This document shows positions 39,455-47,177 of a stretch of DNA of 53,501 nt, in pieces (the first letter of the stretch is position 1; every line of letters starts with the position of its first letter). Origin of the DNA: Mycolicibacter acidiphilus (GTDB lineage Bacteria > Actinomycetota > Actinomycetes > Mycobacteriales > Mycobacteriaceae); assembly GCF_018455725.1 (NCBI RefSeq), contig NZ_JAHCLR010000019.1, positions 1 to 53,501 on the forward strand, in the 5' to 3' direction. A model generated the notes under the pieces. The model saw only the letters and a program-made list of their open reading frames with translations. It was not told the DNA's origin and did not search any database. The position numbers and the translations under genes were made by a program.

Positions 39455-40843
39455 CTAATGCGCGAAATGCCCCTCGGCGTAGTGGGTGCCGGGCTTGAGG
39501 TGATCCAGCGAGGCCACCGCCTTCATGATGTCGTCGAACAGCGCCCGGGCCAGATCGGCCGAGAGCCCCTCGCGGACCACGACGCGCAGCACCGAGACGT
39601 CCTCGGCCCCCTCCGGCATGGTGTAGGCCGGCACCTGCCAGCCCGAGGTGCGCAGTTCGTGGGAGATGCCGAACTCGGTGTAACCGGGGTCACCGGACAG
39701 CCGGAAGGACAGCACCGGGATCGCCGACCCGTCGCTGATCACGTGGAACCGTCCGCTGGCGGCCAACTGGCTGCTCAGCCAGCGCGCGGTGTCGCTCAGC
39801 GTGCGCATCACCTCGAGATAGCCGGCCCGGCCCATCCGCAGGAAGTTGTAGTACTGCCCGACGACCTGGTTGCCCGGCCGGGAGAAGTTCAGCGTGAACG
39901 TCGGCATGTCCCCGCCGAGGTAGTTGACCCGGAACACCAGTTCCTCGGGCAGGTACTCGGCCGAGCGCCACACCACGAATCCGATGCCGGGGTAGGTCAG
40001 CCCGTACTTGTGGCCGCTGACGTTGATCGACACCACCCGCGGCAGCCGGAAGTCCCACTTGAGGTCCGGATGCAGGAACGGCACGACGAAGCCACCGCTG
40101 GCCGCGTCGACGTGCACCGGCACGTCCGGGCCGCCGTCGGCGGCCAGCTTGTCCAGGGCCGCGCAGATCTCCGCGATCGGCTCCAGCTCCCCGGTGTAGG
40201 TGGTGCCGAGGATCCCGACCACGCCGATGGTGTCCTCGTCGACCGCGGCGACGACCTGCTCGGGGCTGATCACGTAGCGGTCCTCGCCCATCGGCAGGTA
40301 GCGCGGCTCGACATCGAAGTAGCGGCAGAACTTCTCCCACACCACCTGCACGTTGGAGCCCATCACCAGGTTCGGGGTGCGGCCCTTCCAATCCTGCCCG
40401 GCGGCCTGGACCTTGTTGCGCCAGCGCCACTTCATCGCCAGCCCGCCGAGCATCACCGCCTCACTCGATCCGACGGTGGAGACCCCGATCGCGCTGGACG
40501 GGTCGTCGTCGCGCAGGTCCTCGGCGTGGAACAGGTCGGCGACCATGCACACGCAGCGCTGCTCGATCGCCGCGGTCGCCGGGTACTCGTCCTTGTCGAT
40601 CATGTTCTTGTCGAACGACTCGGCCATCAGCTTGTGGGCTTCCGGGTCCATCCAGGTGGTGACGAACGTGGCCAGGTTCAGCCGGGAACTACCGTCGAGC
40701 ATCAGCTCGTCGTGGATGAACCGGTAGGCGGTCTCGGGGTCCATCGCCTCGTCGGGCATCCGCAGCGCCGGGATCGGCGCGGTGAACACCCGGCCGGTGT
40801 AGGCGGGAGCGATCGAATGGGCGGGAACGGACGGGTGCGACAT
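39455..40843 (-). CDS. gadB: Glutamate decarboxylase
   Basis: The 462-aa protein is a group II PLP decarboxylase. It has the PLP-binding lysine in INVSGHKYGLTYPGIGFVVW, the HVDAASGGFVVPFL aspartate that contacts the pyridine nitrogen, the TVGSSEAVMLGGLAMKWRW region, and the C-terminal LDHLKPGTHYAEGHFAH typical of GadB. It turns glutamate into GABA with use of a proton, aiding acid tolerance. The ATG at 40843 is eight bases after the nnrD stop, so the two genes are in one operon (same pairing as Rv3433c-Rv3432c). Confidence 0.95.
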   Translation of the reverse strand: MSHPSVPAHSIAPAYTGRVFTAPIPALRMPDEAMDPETAYRFIHDELMLDGSSRLNLATFVTTWMDPEAHKLMAESFDKNMIDKDEYPATAAIEQRCVCMVADLFHAEDLRDDDPSSAIGVSTVGSSEAVMLGGLAMKWRWRNKVQAAGQDWKGRTPNLVMGSNVQVVWEKFCRYFDVEPRYLPMGEDRYVISPEQVVAAVDEDTIGVVGILGTTYTGELEPIAEICAALDKLAADGGPDVPVHVDAASGGFVVPFLHPDLKWDFRLPRVVSINVSGHKYGLTYPGIGFVVWRSAEYLPEELVFRVNYLGGDMPTFTLNFSRPGNQVVGQYYNFLRMGRAGYLEVMRTLSDTARWLSSQLAASGRFHVISDGSAIPVLSFRLSGDPGYTEFGISHELRTSGWQVPAYTMPEGAEDVSVLRVVVREGLSADLARALFDDIMKAVASLDHLKPGTHYAEGHFAH

Positions 40844-40851
40844 CAAGACTC

Positions 40852-42273
40852 CTACAACTGGCCGATAGCGGTGCGGATGTGGGCGAGGATGCGCGACGCC
40901 GATGTCGGCGCATCCCGGGGTCCGGGGTCGGCGGCCGAGGCGGCCGCAGCCCGAGCATGAACGAACGCCGCCGCGGCGGCGGCCTCGGCGGGCCGCAGGC
41001 CCGACGCCAGCAGGGCGCCGATCATCCCGGACAGCACGTCGCCGGAACCGGCGGTGGCCGCCCAGGACGATCCGGCCGGGTTGAGATAGGCGCACCCGTC
41101 GGGTTCAGCGACGACGGTGACGTTGCCTTTCAACAGCACGGTGGCGCCGAGTTCATCGGCGAGGGCGCGGGCGGCGCCGACCCGGTCGGTACCGGGCGGG
41201 CGACCGGCCAACCGGGCGAACTCGCCGGCGTGCGGGGTCAGCACGGTCGGGGCGGTCCGGTCGATCACCAGGTCTTTGTGGGCGGCGAGGATGGTCAGCG
41301 CATCGGCGTCGACGAGCACCGGCAGGTCGGTGCCGAGCGCGAACCACAGGGCGGCCGCGGCGGCGTCGTCGGTGCCCAGCCCGGGGCCGACCACCCACGC
41401 CTGCACCCGGCCGGCGGCGGCCGGACTGGGCGCGGCCACCACCTCCGGCCAGTGCGAAACGACTTGCGCCGCAGCACGTCCGGCGTAGCGGACCATGCCG
41501 GAGGTGGCGGCCACCGCCGCCCCGGCGCACAGGATCGCCGCACCCGGGTAGGTCGCCGAGCCGGCCAGCACCCCGGTGACGCCCTGGGTGTACTTGTCAT
41601 CGTGCGCGCCGGGCGCCGGCCAGCGGGACAGCACGTCGGCGGCCTCGAAGCCGTGGATGTCGGTGGCCGGCAGGTCCAGGCCGATGTCGATCAGTTCGAC
41701 CCGCCCGCAGTCGCCGAGTGCATGCACCGGCTTGAGTCCGCCGAACGTGACGGTCAGTGCGGCGCGCACCGCCGGGCCGTCGGCGACGCCGGTGTGCGGG
41801 TCGAGTCCGCTGGGGATGTCGACGGCGACCACCGGGATGCCGGCGTCGCTGACGGCGGCGAACACCTGCGCGGCGTCCGGCCGCAGCGCACCCCGCCCGG
41901 AGATGCCCACCACGCCGTCGATCACCAGATCCGTCGCGGGCGGCACGGCGTCGACCACCCGCCCGCCGGCGGCACGAAACGCCGCCAGCCCCTTGGCGTG
42001 GGCACGCGCCGGATTGAGCAGCACCGCGCTCGCCGACGCGCCCCGGCGACGCAGGAAGGTGGCCGCCCACAGGGCGTCGCCGCCGTTGTCCCCCGACCCG
42101 ATCACCGCACAGACCCGCCGCCCGGCGATCCCGCCGGCGCGCGCCCTCAACTCAGCGGCGATCGCGGTGGCCAGACCGAACGCCGCACGCCGCATCAGCG
42201 TCCCGTCCGGCAGCCCGGCCAACAGCGGTGCCTCGGCGGCGCGAATCTGCTCGACCGTGTAGTAGTTCCGCAT
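40852..42273 (-). CDS. nnrD: Bifunctional NAD(P)HX epimerase/dehydratase
   Basis: The 473-aa protein joins a YjeF-N epimerase domain (about 1-210: MRNYYTVEQIRAAEAPLLAG, GSGDNGGDALWAATFL, DIPSGLDPHTG) and a ribokinase-like ADP-dependent dehydratase domain (about 225-473: AWVVGPGLGTDDAA, VLVDADALT, TPHAGEFARLAG, ATAGSGDVLSGMIGALLASG). It repairs damaged, hydrated NADH and NADPH. It precedes gadB by 8 bp. Confidence 0.93.
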   Translation of the reverse strand: MRNYYTVEQIRAAEAPLLAGLPDGTLMRRAAFGLATAIAAELRARAGGIAGRRVCAVIGSGDNGGDALWAATFLRRRGASASAVLLNPARAHAKGLAAFRAAGGRVVDAVPPATDLVIDGVVGISGRGALRPDAAQVFAAVSDAGIPVVAVDIPSGLDPHTGVADGPAVRAALTVTFGGLKPVHALGDCGRVELIDIGLDLPATDIHGFEAADVLSRWPAPGAHDDKYTQGVTGVLAGSATYPGAAILCAGAAVAATSGMVRYAGRAAAQVVSHWPEVVAAPSPAAAGRVQAWVVGPGLGTDDAAAAALWFALGTDLPVLVDADALTILAAHKDLVIDRTAPTVLTPHAGEFARLAGRPPGTDRVGAARALADELGATVLLKGNVTVVAEPDGCAYLNPAGSSWAATAGSGDVLSGMIGALLASGLRPAEAAAAAAFVHARAAAASAADPGPRDAPTSASRILAHIRTAIGQL

Positions 42274-42316
42274 TACCGGCCACCCTACGTCGCCCCGGTT
42301 GTGAAGACCCTGACAA

Positions 42317-43003
42317 TCAGGGCTGCCGCGCGGCCCTGGTCAGCGGGTAGCAGCAGAGCCCGATGACGACGGCTGCGAAGTGGCCGATCGCGGTGAAGTC
42401 CAGGTGGATGACGAGCGGGACCATGAAGATCACCAGCAGCGCCGCCAGGTAGCCCCATCGCCACGGCCGGCGCACCCGGTAGGTGAGCACCGCGGCCATC
42501 CCGGCCAGGAAGTAGCTCACCCCGATGTCGCGGGCGTAGGTGAGCCGCTCGGACTCCCGGTGCAGGTTGATCAGCACGTACAGCGCCGTCTCGCTGACGT
42601 AGGTGGCGCCGACGTGCGCGGCCAATCCCACTGCGGCCCACCGGCGTTGCCCCAGCCAGTGTTCGGCCGGCGCCAGGATCAGGGTGAACAACACCAGGTA
42701 CGGCGTCCAGTCCTTGCCGTCGATCCACAGCAGGCTGGCGATCAGCACCTCGAACGGGTCGGTCGCCAGGTGGTGCAGGTTGGTCGACTGGTCGATGAGC
42801 ACGCTGTGCAGGTGGCGTCCCGCCACGTTCTGGATGACGGTGGTGACGCCCAGCGCGAGCAGCCACAGGTAGGTCAGCGGCGCGCTGCGGATGAAGTGCC
42901 ACGCCGCGGTCGCGCGGGTCTTCACGTCTGCCACGGCGTACAGCGTCGCACAATCGGCGATGTGGACTGGTCGCAGTTCGTCATCCGGTAGCGCGGGTCT
43001 CAC
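42317..43003 (-). CDS. Rhomboid-like membrane protein
   Basis: The protein (228 aa from GTG 43003) has about six membrane segments, including TYLWLLALGVTTVIQNVAGR, PYLVLFTLILAPAEHWLG, YFLAGMAAVLTYRV and LALLVIFMVPLVIHLD-like stretches. A GVSYF motif and the later FTAIGHFAAVVIG histidine resemble the Ser and His of rhomboid proteases, though the canonical GxSG is not intact. Proteolysis is therefore doubtful. The first 20 or so residues are polar; a GTG at 42934 is an alternative start. It lies 43 bp upstream of nnrD. Confidence 0.75.
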   Translation of the reverse strand: MRPALPDDELRPVHIADCATLYAVADVKTRATAAWHFIRSAPLTYLWLLALGVTTVIQNVAGRHLHSVLIDQSTNLHHLATDPFEVLIASLLWIDGKDWTPYLVLFTLILAPAEHWLGQRRWAAVGLAAHVGATYVSETALYVLINLHRESERLTYARDIGVSYFLAGMAAVLTYRVRRPWRWGYLAALLVIFMVPLVIHLDFTAIGHFAAVVIGLCCYPLTRAARQP

Positions 43004-43134
43004 CAGTAACAGGCGTACCGCCGGCGGACCACTGAGGTGTTGTGGAAAACGATCTCGCCGGTGATATCAATAGTCAGACGATCCCCGTACCGGCCTCGCG
43101 GTACCCGAGTGCCACAAGAGGTCGCAGCGCCCGC

Positions 43135-43689
43135 TCAGAACACCCGACTGTCCGGTGCCGCGATGACGAACCCGTGGGTGACGGCCGGCCCCTTGGCGAC
43201 ACCGTTCTCGTGCGCAGCGTTGAGGACGCAGACCATCTCGGTGCCCGGCGGAGTCCCGCACACCAGAGACTGGGTGGGCGAGAAATCCCAGAACACGATC
43301 TTGTGGCCGGGCATCAGCATCGTCGTCGGGACCTTCGCCGGGTCACCGAGCAGGCCGGCCGGCGCCGTGGGCAGGAACAGCGCCGGGCCGTCGCCGTCGG
43401 CGTAGACCGCGGCGAGGCTGACGCTGTGGGTGCCCGCCGGTGCGCCCGGGAAATTCCCGGTGCAGGCCAGGCTGTGCGTCACCTTCCCGCGGCTCTTGCG
43501 GCAGGCCAGCCCACTGGGGGTGGTGAACGCCAGATCCGGGATTCCGGTGAGGTCGGCGACCGTGGCCGGCAGCGGTCCGCTGGCGTCGATCAGCGGGCTG
43601 AGGTCTGGCACATCCGGCGCCGCAACGGCATTGGGAACGGGCAGCACCAGTGTCGCGGCAGCAGTCATCGCCACAAGCAATCGTCGCAT
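43135..43689 (-). CDS. Secreted hypothetical protein
   Basis: The 184-aa protein has a clear signal peptide (MRRLLVAMTAAATLVLPVPN, cut near AVAAPD) and a mature part with four cysteines (GLACRKS, SLACTGN, LVCGTPP, MVCVLNA), which probably form two disulfides. The family is not recognised, though similar exported proteins are common in mycobacteria. It starts nine bases after the glmS stop with GAGGA upstream, so it is likely co-transcribed with glmS. Confidence 0.75.
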   Translation of the reverse strand: MRRLLVAMTAAATLVLPVPNAVAAPDVPDLSPLIDASGPLPATVADLTGIPDLAFTTPSGLACRKSRGKVTHSLACTGNFPGAPAGTHSVSLAAVYADGDGPALFLPTAPAGLLGDPAKVPTTMLMPGHKIVFWDFSPTQSLVCGTPPGTEMVCVLNAAHENGVAKGPAVTHGFVIAAPDSRVF

Positions 43690-43698
43690 CGGAATCCT

Positions 43699-45567
43699 CT
43701 ACTCGACCGTGACCGACTTGGCCAGGTTGCGTGGCTTGTCCACGTCGTACCCGCGGGCCTGCGCGACGCCGGCGGCGAACACCTGCAGCGGGATCGTCGA
43801 CAGTAGCGGCTGGAAAAGTGTTGGCACCGCGGGGATTTCGATCAGATGGTCGGCGTACGGCCGGACCGTCTCGTCGCCCTCCTCGGCGATCACGATGGTG
43901 ACGGCGCCACGCGCCTGGATCTCGCGGATGTTGGAGAGCAGCTTGGCGTGCAGCATCGCGGCGTTCTTCGGCGACGGCATCACCACGATCACCGGCAGGT
44001 CGTCCTCGATCAGCGCGATCGGTCCGTGCTTGAGCTCACCGGCGGCGAACCCCTCGGCGTGCATGTACGCCAGCTCCTTGAGCTTGAGCGCACCCTCCAG
44101 CGCCACCGGGTAGCCGACGTGCCGGCCGAGAAACAGCACAGCACGCGACGACGCGAACCGTTGCGCCAACTCCCCCACCGAGGCGATCCCGGCCAGCACG
44201 TGCGACACCAGTTCCGGCATCGCCTCCAGCTGGCGGTACTCGCGCTCCACCTCGTCGGGGTACTTGGTGCCGCGGGCCTGCGCCAGCGCCAGCCCGACCA
44301 GGTAGTTCGCGGTGATCTGCGCCAGGAACGTCTTCGTCGAGGCGACCCCGATCTCCGGCCCGGCGCGGGTGTAGAGCACCGCATCGCATTCCCGCGGGAT
44401 CTGACTGCCGTTGGTGTTGCAGACCGCGAGCACCTTCGCCTTCTGCTCCTTGGCGTGCCGCACCGCCTCCAGGGTGTCGGCGGTCTCGCCGGACTGGCTG
44501 ATCGCCACCACCAGCGTGCTGCGGTCCAGAACCGGGTCGCGGTAACGGAATTCGCTGGCCAGCTCGACCTCCACCGGCAGTCGCGCCCAGTGCTCGATCG
44601 CGTACTTGGCCAGCAGCCCGGAGTGATACGCGGTGCCGCAGGCCACCACGAACACCTTGTCGATGTCGCGCAGTTCCTGCTCGGACAGCCGCTGCTCGTC
44701 GAGGATGATCCGGCCCTCGTCGAAATGCCCCAGCAGGGTCTCGGCGACCGCGGTGGGCTGCTCGGCGATCTCCTTGAGCATGAAGTACTCGTAGCCGCCC
44801 TTCTCGGCGGCGGACAGGTCCCAGTCGATGTGGAAGGTGCGTGCCGAGGCGGTCACGTCGTGGCCGTGGAAGTCGCTGATCGTGTAGCCGTCGGCGGTGA
44901 TCACCACCGCCTGGTCCTGGCCGAGCTCGACGGCGTCGCGGGTGTAGCCGATGAACGCCGCCACATCGGAGCCGAGGAACATCTCGCCGTCGCCGACGCC
45001 CACCACCAGCGGGGTGGATCGCCGGGCGGCGACGATGGTGCCGGGCTCGTCGGCGTGGGCGAACACCACGGTGAAGTGGCCCTCCAGCCGGCGCAGCACC
45101 GCCAGCGCCGACGCGGTGAAGTCCCCGGCGGTGGGCCCGTCGGCGTACTCGCGGGCCAGCAGCTGGACGGTGACCTCGCTGTCGGTCTCGCTGGCGAACT
45201 CCACGCCGGTGCGCTCCAATTCGTCGCGCAGCACCGCGAAGTTCTCGATGATCCCGTTGTGCACGACGGCGAACTTGCCGCCTGTGTCGGTGTGCGGGTG
45301 GGCGTTGCGGTCGGTGGGCCGGCCGTGGGTGGCCCACCGGGTGTGGCCGAGCCCGGTGCCACCGACCAGCAGCGCCGGATCGGTCTCGGCGAGTTGGGCT
45401 TCCAGGTTCGCCAGTCGGCCCGCACGGCGGCGGACGGTCAGCTGCCCGACCCCGTCGACGATCGCGATGCCGGCCGAGTCGTAACCGCGGTATTCCATCC
45501 GGCGCAGCGCTTCGACGACGACGTCTTTGGCCGGCCGGGGCCCGACGTAGCCGACGATTCCGCACAT
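43699..45567 (-). CDS. glmS: Glutamine-fructose-6-phosphate aminotransferase (isomerising)
   Basis: The 622-aa protein starts MCGIVGYVGPRPAKDVVVEA with the N-terminal nucleophile Cys2, continues with a class II glutaminase domain (VGGTGLGHTRWATHGRPTD, HNGIIENF), and has two SIS sugar-isomerase domains (VVACGTAYHSGLLAKYAIEH and VLFLGRHVGYPVALEGALKL). The C-terminus NLAKSVTVE is typical. It makes glucosamine 6-phosphate, the first step to UDP-GlcNAc. No glmS riboswitch-like structure was looked for successfully upstream; the 49 bases between 45568 and 45616 hold little. Confidence 0.97.
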   Translation of the reverse strand: MCGIVGYVGPRPAKDVVVEALRRMEYRGYDSAGIAIVDGVGQLTVRRRAGRLANLEAQLAETDPALLVGGTGLGHTRWATHGRPTDRNAHPHTDTGGKFAVVHNGIIENFAVLRDELERTGVEFASETDSEVTVQLLAREYADGPTAGDFTASALAVLRRLEGHFTVVFAHADEPGTIVAARRSTPLVVGVGDGEMFLGSDVAAFIGYTRDAVELGQDQAVVITADGYTISDFHGHDVTASARTFHIDWDLSAAEKGGYEYFMLKEIAEQPTAVAETLLGHFDEGRIILDEQRLSEQELRDIDKVFVVACGTAYHSGLLAKYAIEHWARLPVEVELASEFRYRDPVLDRSTLVVAISQSGETADTLEAVRHAKEQKAKVLAVCNTNGSQIPRECDAVLYTRAGPEIGVASTKTFLAQITANYLVGLALAQARGTKYPDEVEREYRQLEAMPELVSHVLAGIASVGELAQRFASSRAVLFLGRHVGYPVALEGALKLKELAYMHAEGFAAGELKHGPIALIEDDLPVIVVMPSPKNAAMLHAKLLSNIREIQARGAVTIVIAEEGDETVRPYADHLIEIPAVPTLFQPLLSTIPLQVFAAGVAQARGYDVDKPRNLAKSVTVE

Positions 45568-45616
45568 AGCCGATAAGAGTAGTGCAACGGCGCCGGAGCA
45601 CCGGAAACTTCGCAGG

Positions 45617-45733
45617 TCAGGGACGTGGCCCCGGCCCGAGGTAACCGGTTACCTGCTCGATGAATCGGTCGAGGTCACCGAGATCGTCGTTGCGTGCCCT
45701 GAGCAACCGAAGAACCCGTACTTCATCGACCAC
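45617..45733 (-). pseudogene. Truncated HepT-like (HEPN) toxin remnant
   Basis: Reading from GTG 45733 gives VVDEVRVLRLLRARNDDLGD then LDRFIEQVTGYLGPGPRP and a stop. The start matches the N-terminal helix of HepT (HEPN) toxins, MVDxxRVLRLLR, but only about 38 of some 140 residues remain and the RNase motif RX4-6H is absent. It overlaps the MntA-like remnant by 11 bp, as toxin and antitoxin genes of this type do. Confidence 0.6.
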
Positions 45734-46013
45734 GCTGCAGCACCGCCTCGGCGAACTGGCGGTGCGCGCGGGTGATCCGCGGCAATTCATCGAGGTAGAT
45801 CTTGCGGGTGGTGGCTTCCCAGACCACCCGGACAGCCGGGTCCTGTTCGAAGATGAGCTTTCCGTGCAACGCGATCCGGCCGGCAAGCTCAAGCGGGGCG
45901 GTGTTGAGCACCAGCAGGTCGACCCTGGGCGGCAGCACGACTTCGAACGCCGGCGGAACGTTGCCGTCGAAGTAGGCGGCGGGGTTGCCCACCGTTCGAT
46001 TGTCGCACCGCAC
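45723..46013 (-). pseudogene. MntA-like minimal nucleotidyltransferase antitoxin, N-terminally truncated
   Basis: The frame reads VDLLVLNTAPLELAGRIALH, GKLIFEQDPAVRVVWEATTR and KIYLDELPRITRAHRQFAEA, the C-terminal half of MntA-type nucleotidyltransferases. The GSxxRG...DxD catalytic motif that should precede it is missing; upstream sequence (GNPAAYFDGNVPPAFEVVLP) does not resemble it. With the truncated HepT downstream it forms a decayed MntA/HepT pair. Confidence 0.65.
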
Positions 46014-46054
46014 GGCGGTCCGGTGAGGCCGACACAGTGGCCGTCGCCGTGCGC

Positions 46055-46060
46055 TACCGT
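46055..46060 (+). promoter_or_regulatory. -10 element, leaderless start
   Basis: TACCGT followed by six bases and GTG at 46067; no ribosome site. Confidence 0.5.
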
Positions 46061-46066
46061 CATCGG

Positions 46067-46906
46067 GTGGCCAGCACCAAGCGGCTCTACGCTGCGTTGA
46101 CTCGACCCGGCCCGCACCGTGCGCTGCGCGGCGATCTGGCCTTCGCCGGGCTGCCCGGCGTGGTGTTCACCCCGGCGTCGGGTTACAACCTGCCCGCGGT
46201 CGCGTTCGGCCACGACTGGCTGGCCCGCGCCGAGCGGTACGCCGGGCTGCTGGAGCACCTGGCGTCGTGGGGCATCGTCGCGGTGGCCCCCGACACCGAG
46301 CGCGGGCCGCTGCCGTCGGTGCTGAACCTCGCCGCCGATCTGGGCCGGGCGCTGGACATCGCCACCGGCGTGCGACTGGGGCCCGGCCGGATCAGCGTCA
46401 ACCCGCGCAGGCTTGCGGTCGCCGGGCATGGTTTCGGTGCCTCGGCGGCGGTGTTCGCCGCGGCCGAGCGGGCGAGCAACCTCAAGGCGGTGGCGGCGAT
46501 CTTCCCCGCCACCACCCATCCGTCGGCCGAGCAGCCGGCGGCGACACTGACCGCGCCGGGTGTGGTGTTCAGCGCCCCCGGTGATGCGACGACGCTGCGC
46601 TCGAACGCCCTCGAACTGGTGCGGGCCTGGGACGCCGGGTCGCTGCGGGTGGTCAACAAGGTGACACCGGCCGGGCTGCCCGAGGGCCGGCGGCTGACCG
46701 GGTTCTTCGGGTTGCCGACGTCGGATCGGCGCACCCAGCGACGGGTGCGCGCCCTGCTCACCGGATACCTGCTGGCGCAGTTGGCCGGCGACAAGACCTA
46801 CGCGGCGTTCGCCGACCCGGAGGCGCATCTTCCGCACACCGCCGAGCCGGGTGAACTGCCGGAACTCGCCACCCCGGAGGAGAAGTTCGTCGCGCTGTTG
46901 AAGTAG
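46067..46906 (+). CDS. Alpha/beta-hydrolase-fold protein with altered nucleophile (Rv3438-like)
   Basis: The 279-aa protein from GTG 46067 begins VASTKRLYAALTRPGPHRAL. It follows the dienelactone hydrolase/PET-hydrolase-like layout: GVVFTPASGYNLPAVAFGHD, GLLEHLASWGIVAVAPDTER, the elbow ISVNPRRLAVAGHGFGASAA, and GVVFSAPGDATTLRSNAL. In the nucleophile elbow the expected GHSxG reads GHGFG, so the serine is replaced by glycine. The protein may be non-catalytic, perhaps structural or ligand-binding. The start is chosen because TACCGT lies six bases before it. Length and place match Rv3438. Confidence 0.82.
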   Translation: MASTKRLYAALTRPGPHRALRGDLAFAGLPGVVFTPASGYNLPAVAFGHDWLARAERYAGLLEHLASWGIVAVAPDTERGPLPSVLNLAADLGRALDIATGVRLGPGRISVNPRRLAVAGHGFGASAAVFAAAERASNLKAVAAIFPATTHPSAEQPAATLTAPGVVFSAPGDATTLRSNALELVRAWDAGSLRVVNKVTPAGLPEGRRLTGFFGLPTSDRRTQRRVRALLTGYLLAQLAGDKTYAAFADPEAHLPHTAEPGELPELATPEEKFVALLK

Positions 46907-46914
46907 GGCGGCAG

Positions 46915-46920
46915 TACCCT
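46915..46920 (+). promoter_or_regulatory. -10 element for the 60-aa gene
   Basis: TACCCT followed by six bases and ATG 46927; predicted leaderless transcript that begins right after the hydrolase-fold gene. Confidence 0.45.
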
Positions 46921-46926
46921 CACGTC

Positions 46927-47109
46927 ATGGTGTCGGACGCCTCCAACGAACTGCGCGCGACCATGAACGACCACTTCAACCGAGTCGACCGAGGGGTCGC
47001 GGAGGCGCTCGCGGGGCTCGACGGCCTCATCACAGGCCAACAGCAGATCATCGGCTTGATTCAGGGCCTGATCGATGACCGGAACGAAAGCGGGCCGGGC
47101 ACCCGCTGA
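46927..47109 (+). CDS. Small helical hypothetical protein
   Basis: The 60-aa frame reads MVSDASNELRATMNDHFNRV, then an amphipathic stretch (DRGVAEALAGLDGLITGQQQ, IIGLIQGLIDDRNESGPGTR). It looks like a single long helix able to form a coiled coil. No family was recognised. A TACCCT six bases upstream supports a real leaderless gene. It lies 20 bp after the hydrolase-fold gene and 68 bp before the acyl-AMP ligase. Confidence 0.6.
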   Translation: MVSDASNELRATMNDHFNRVDRGVAEALAGLDGLITGQQQIIGLIQGLIDDRNESGPGTR

Positions 47110-47177
47110 CTCAAGCGGCCCCGACACCGGCGCGGGCCGACTGTGTCGTGCGACACCCCGGAGGCCAAGATGGGGAC

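Noticed and set aside
37291-39498. A 735-codon plus-strand frame opposite tsaE and alr
   Set aside because: Low-complexity antisense translation; alr and tsaE motifs on the minus strand explain the region.
43846-45576. A 576-codon plus-strand frame opposite glmS
   Set aside because: Shadow of glmS; His/Arg-rich translation with no family signature.
45617-46837. A 406-codon minus-strand frame
   Set aside because: Most of it is antisense to the hydrolase-fold gene. Only the last 39 codons have support, as a HepT remnant.
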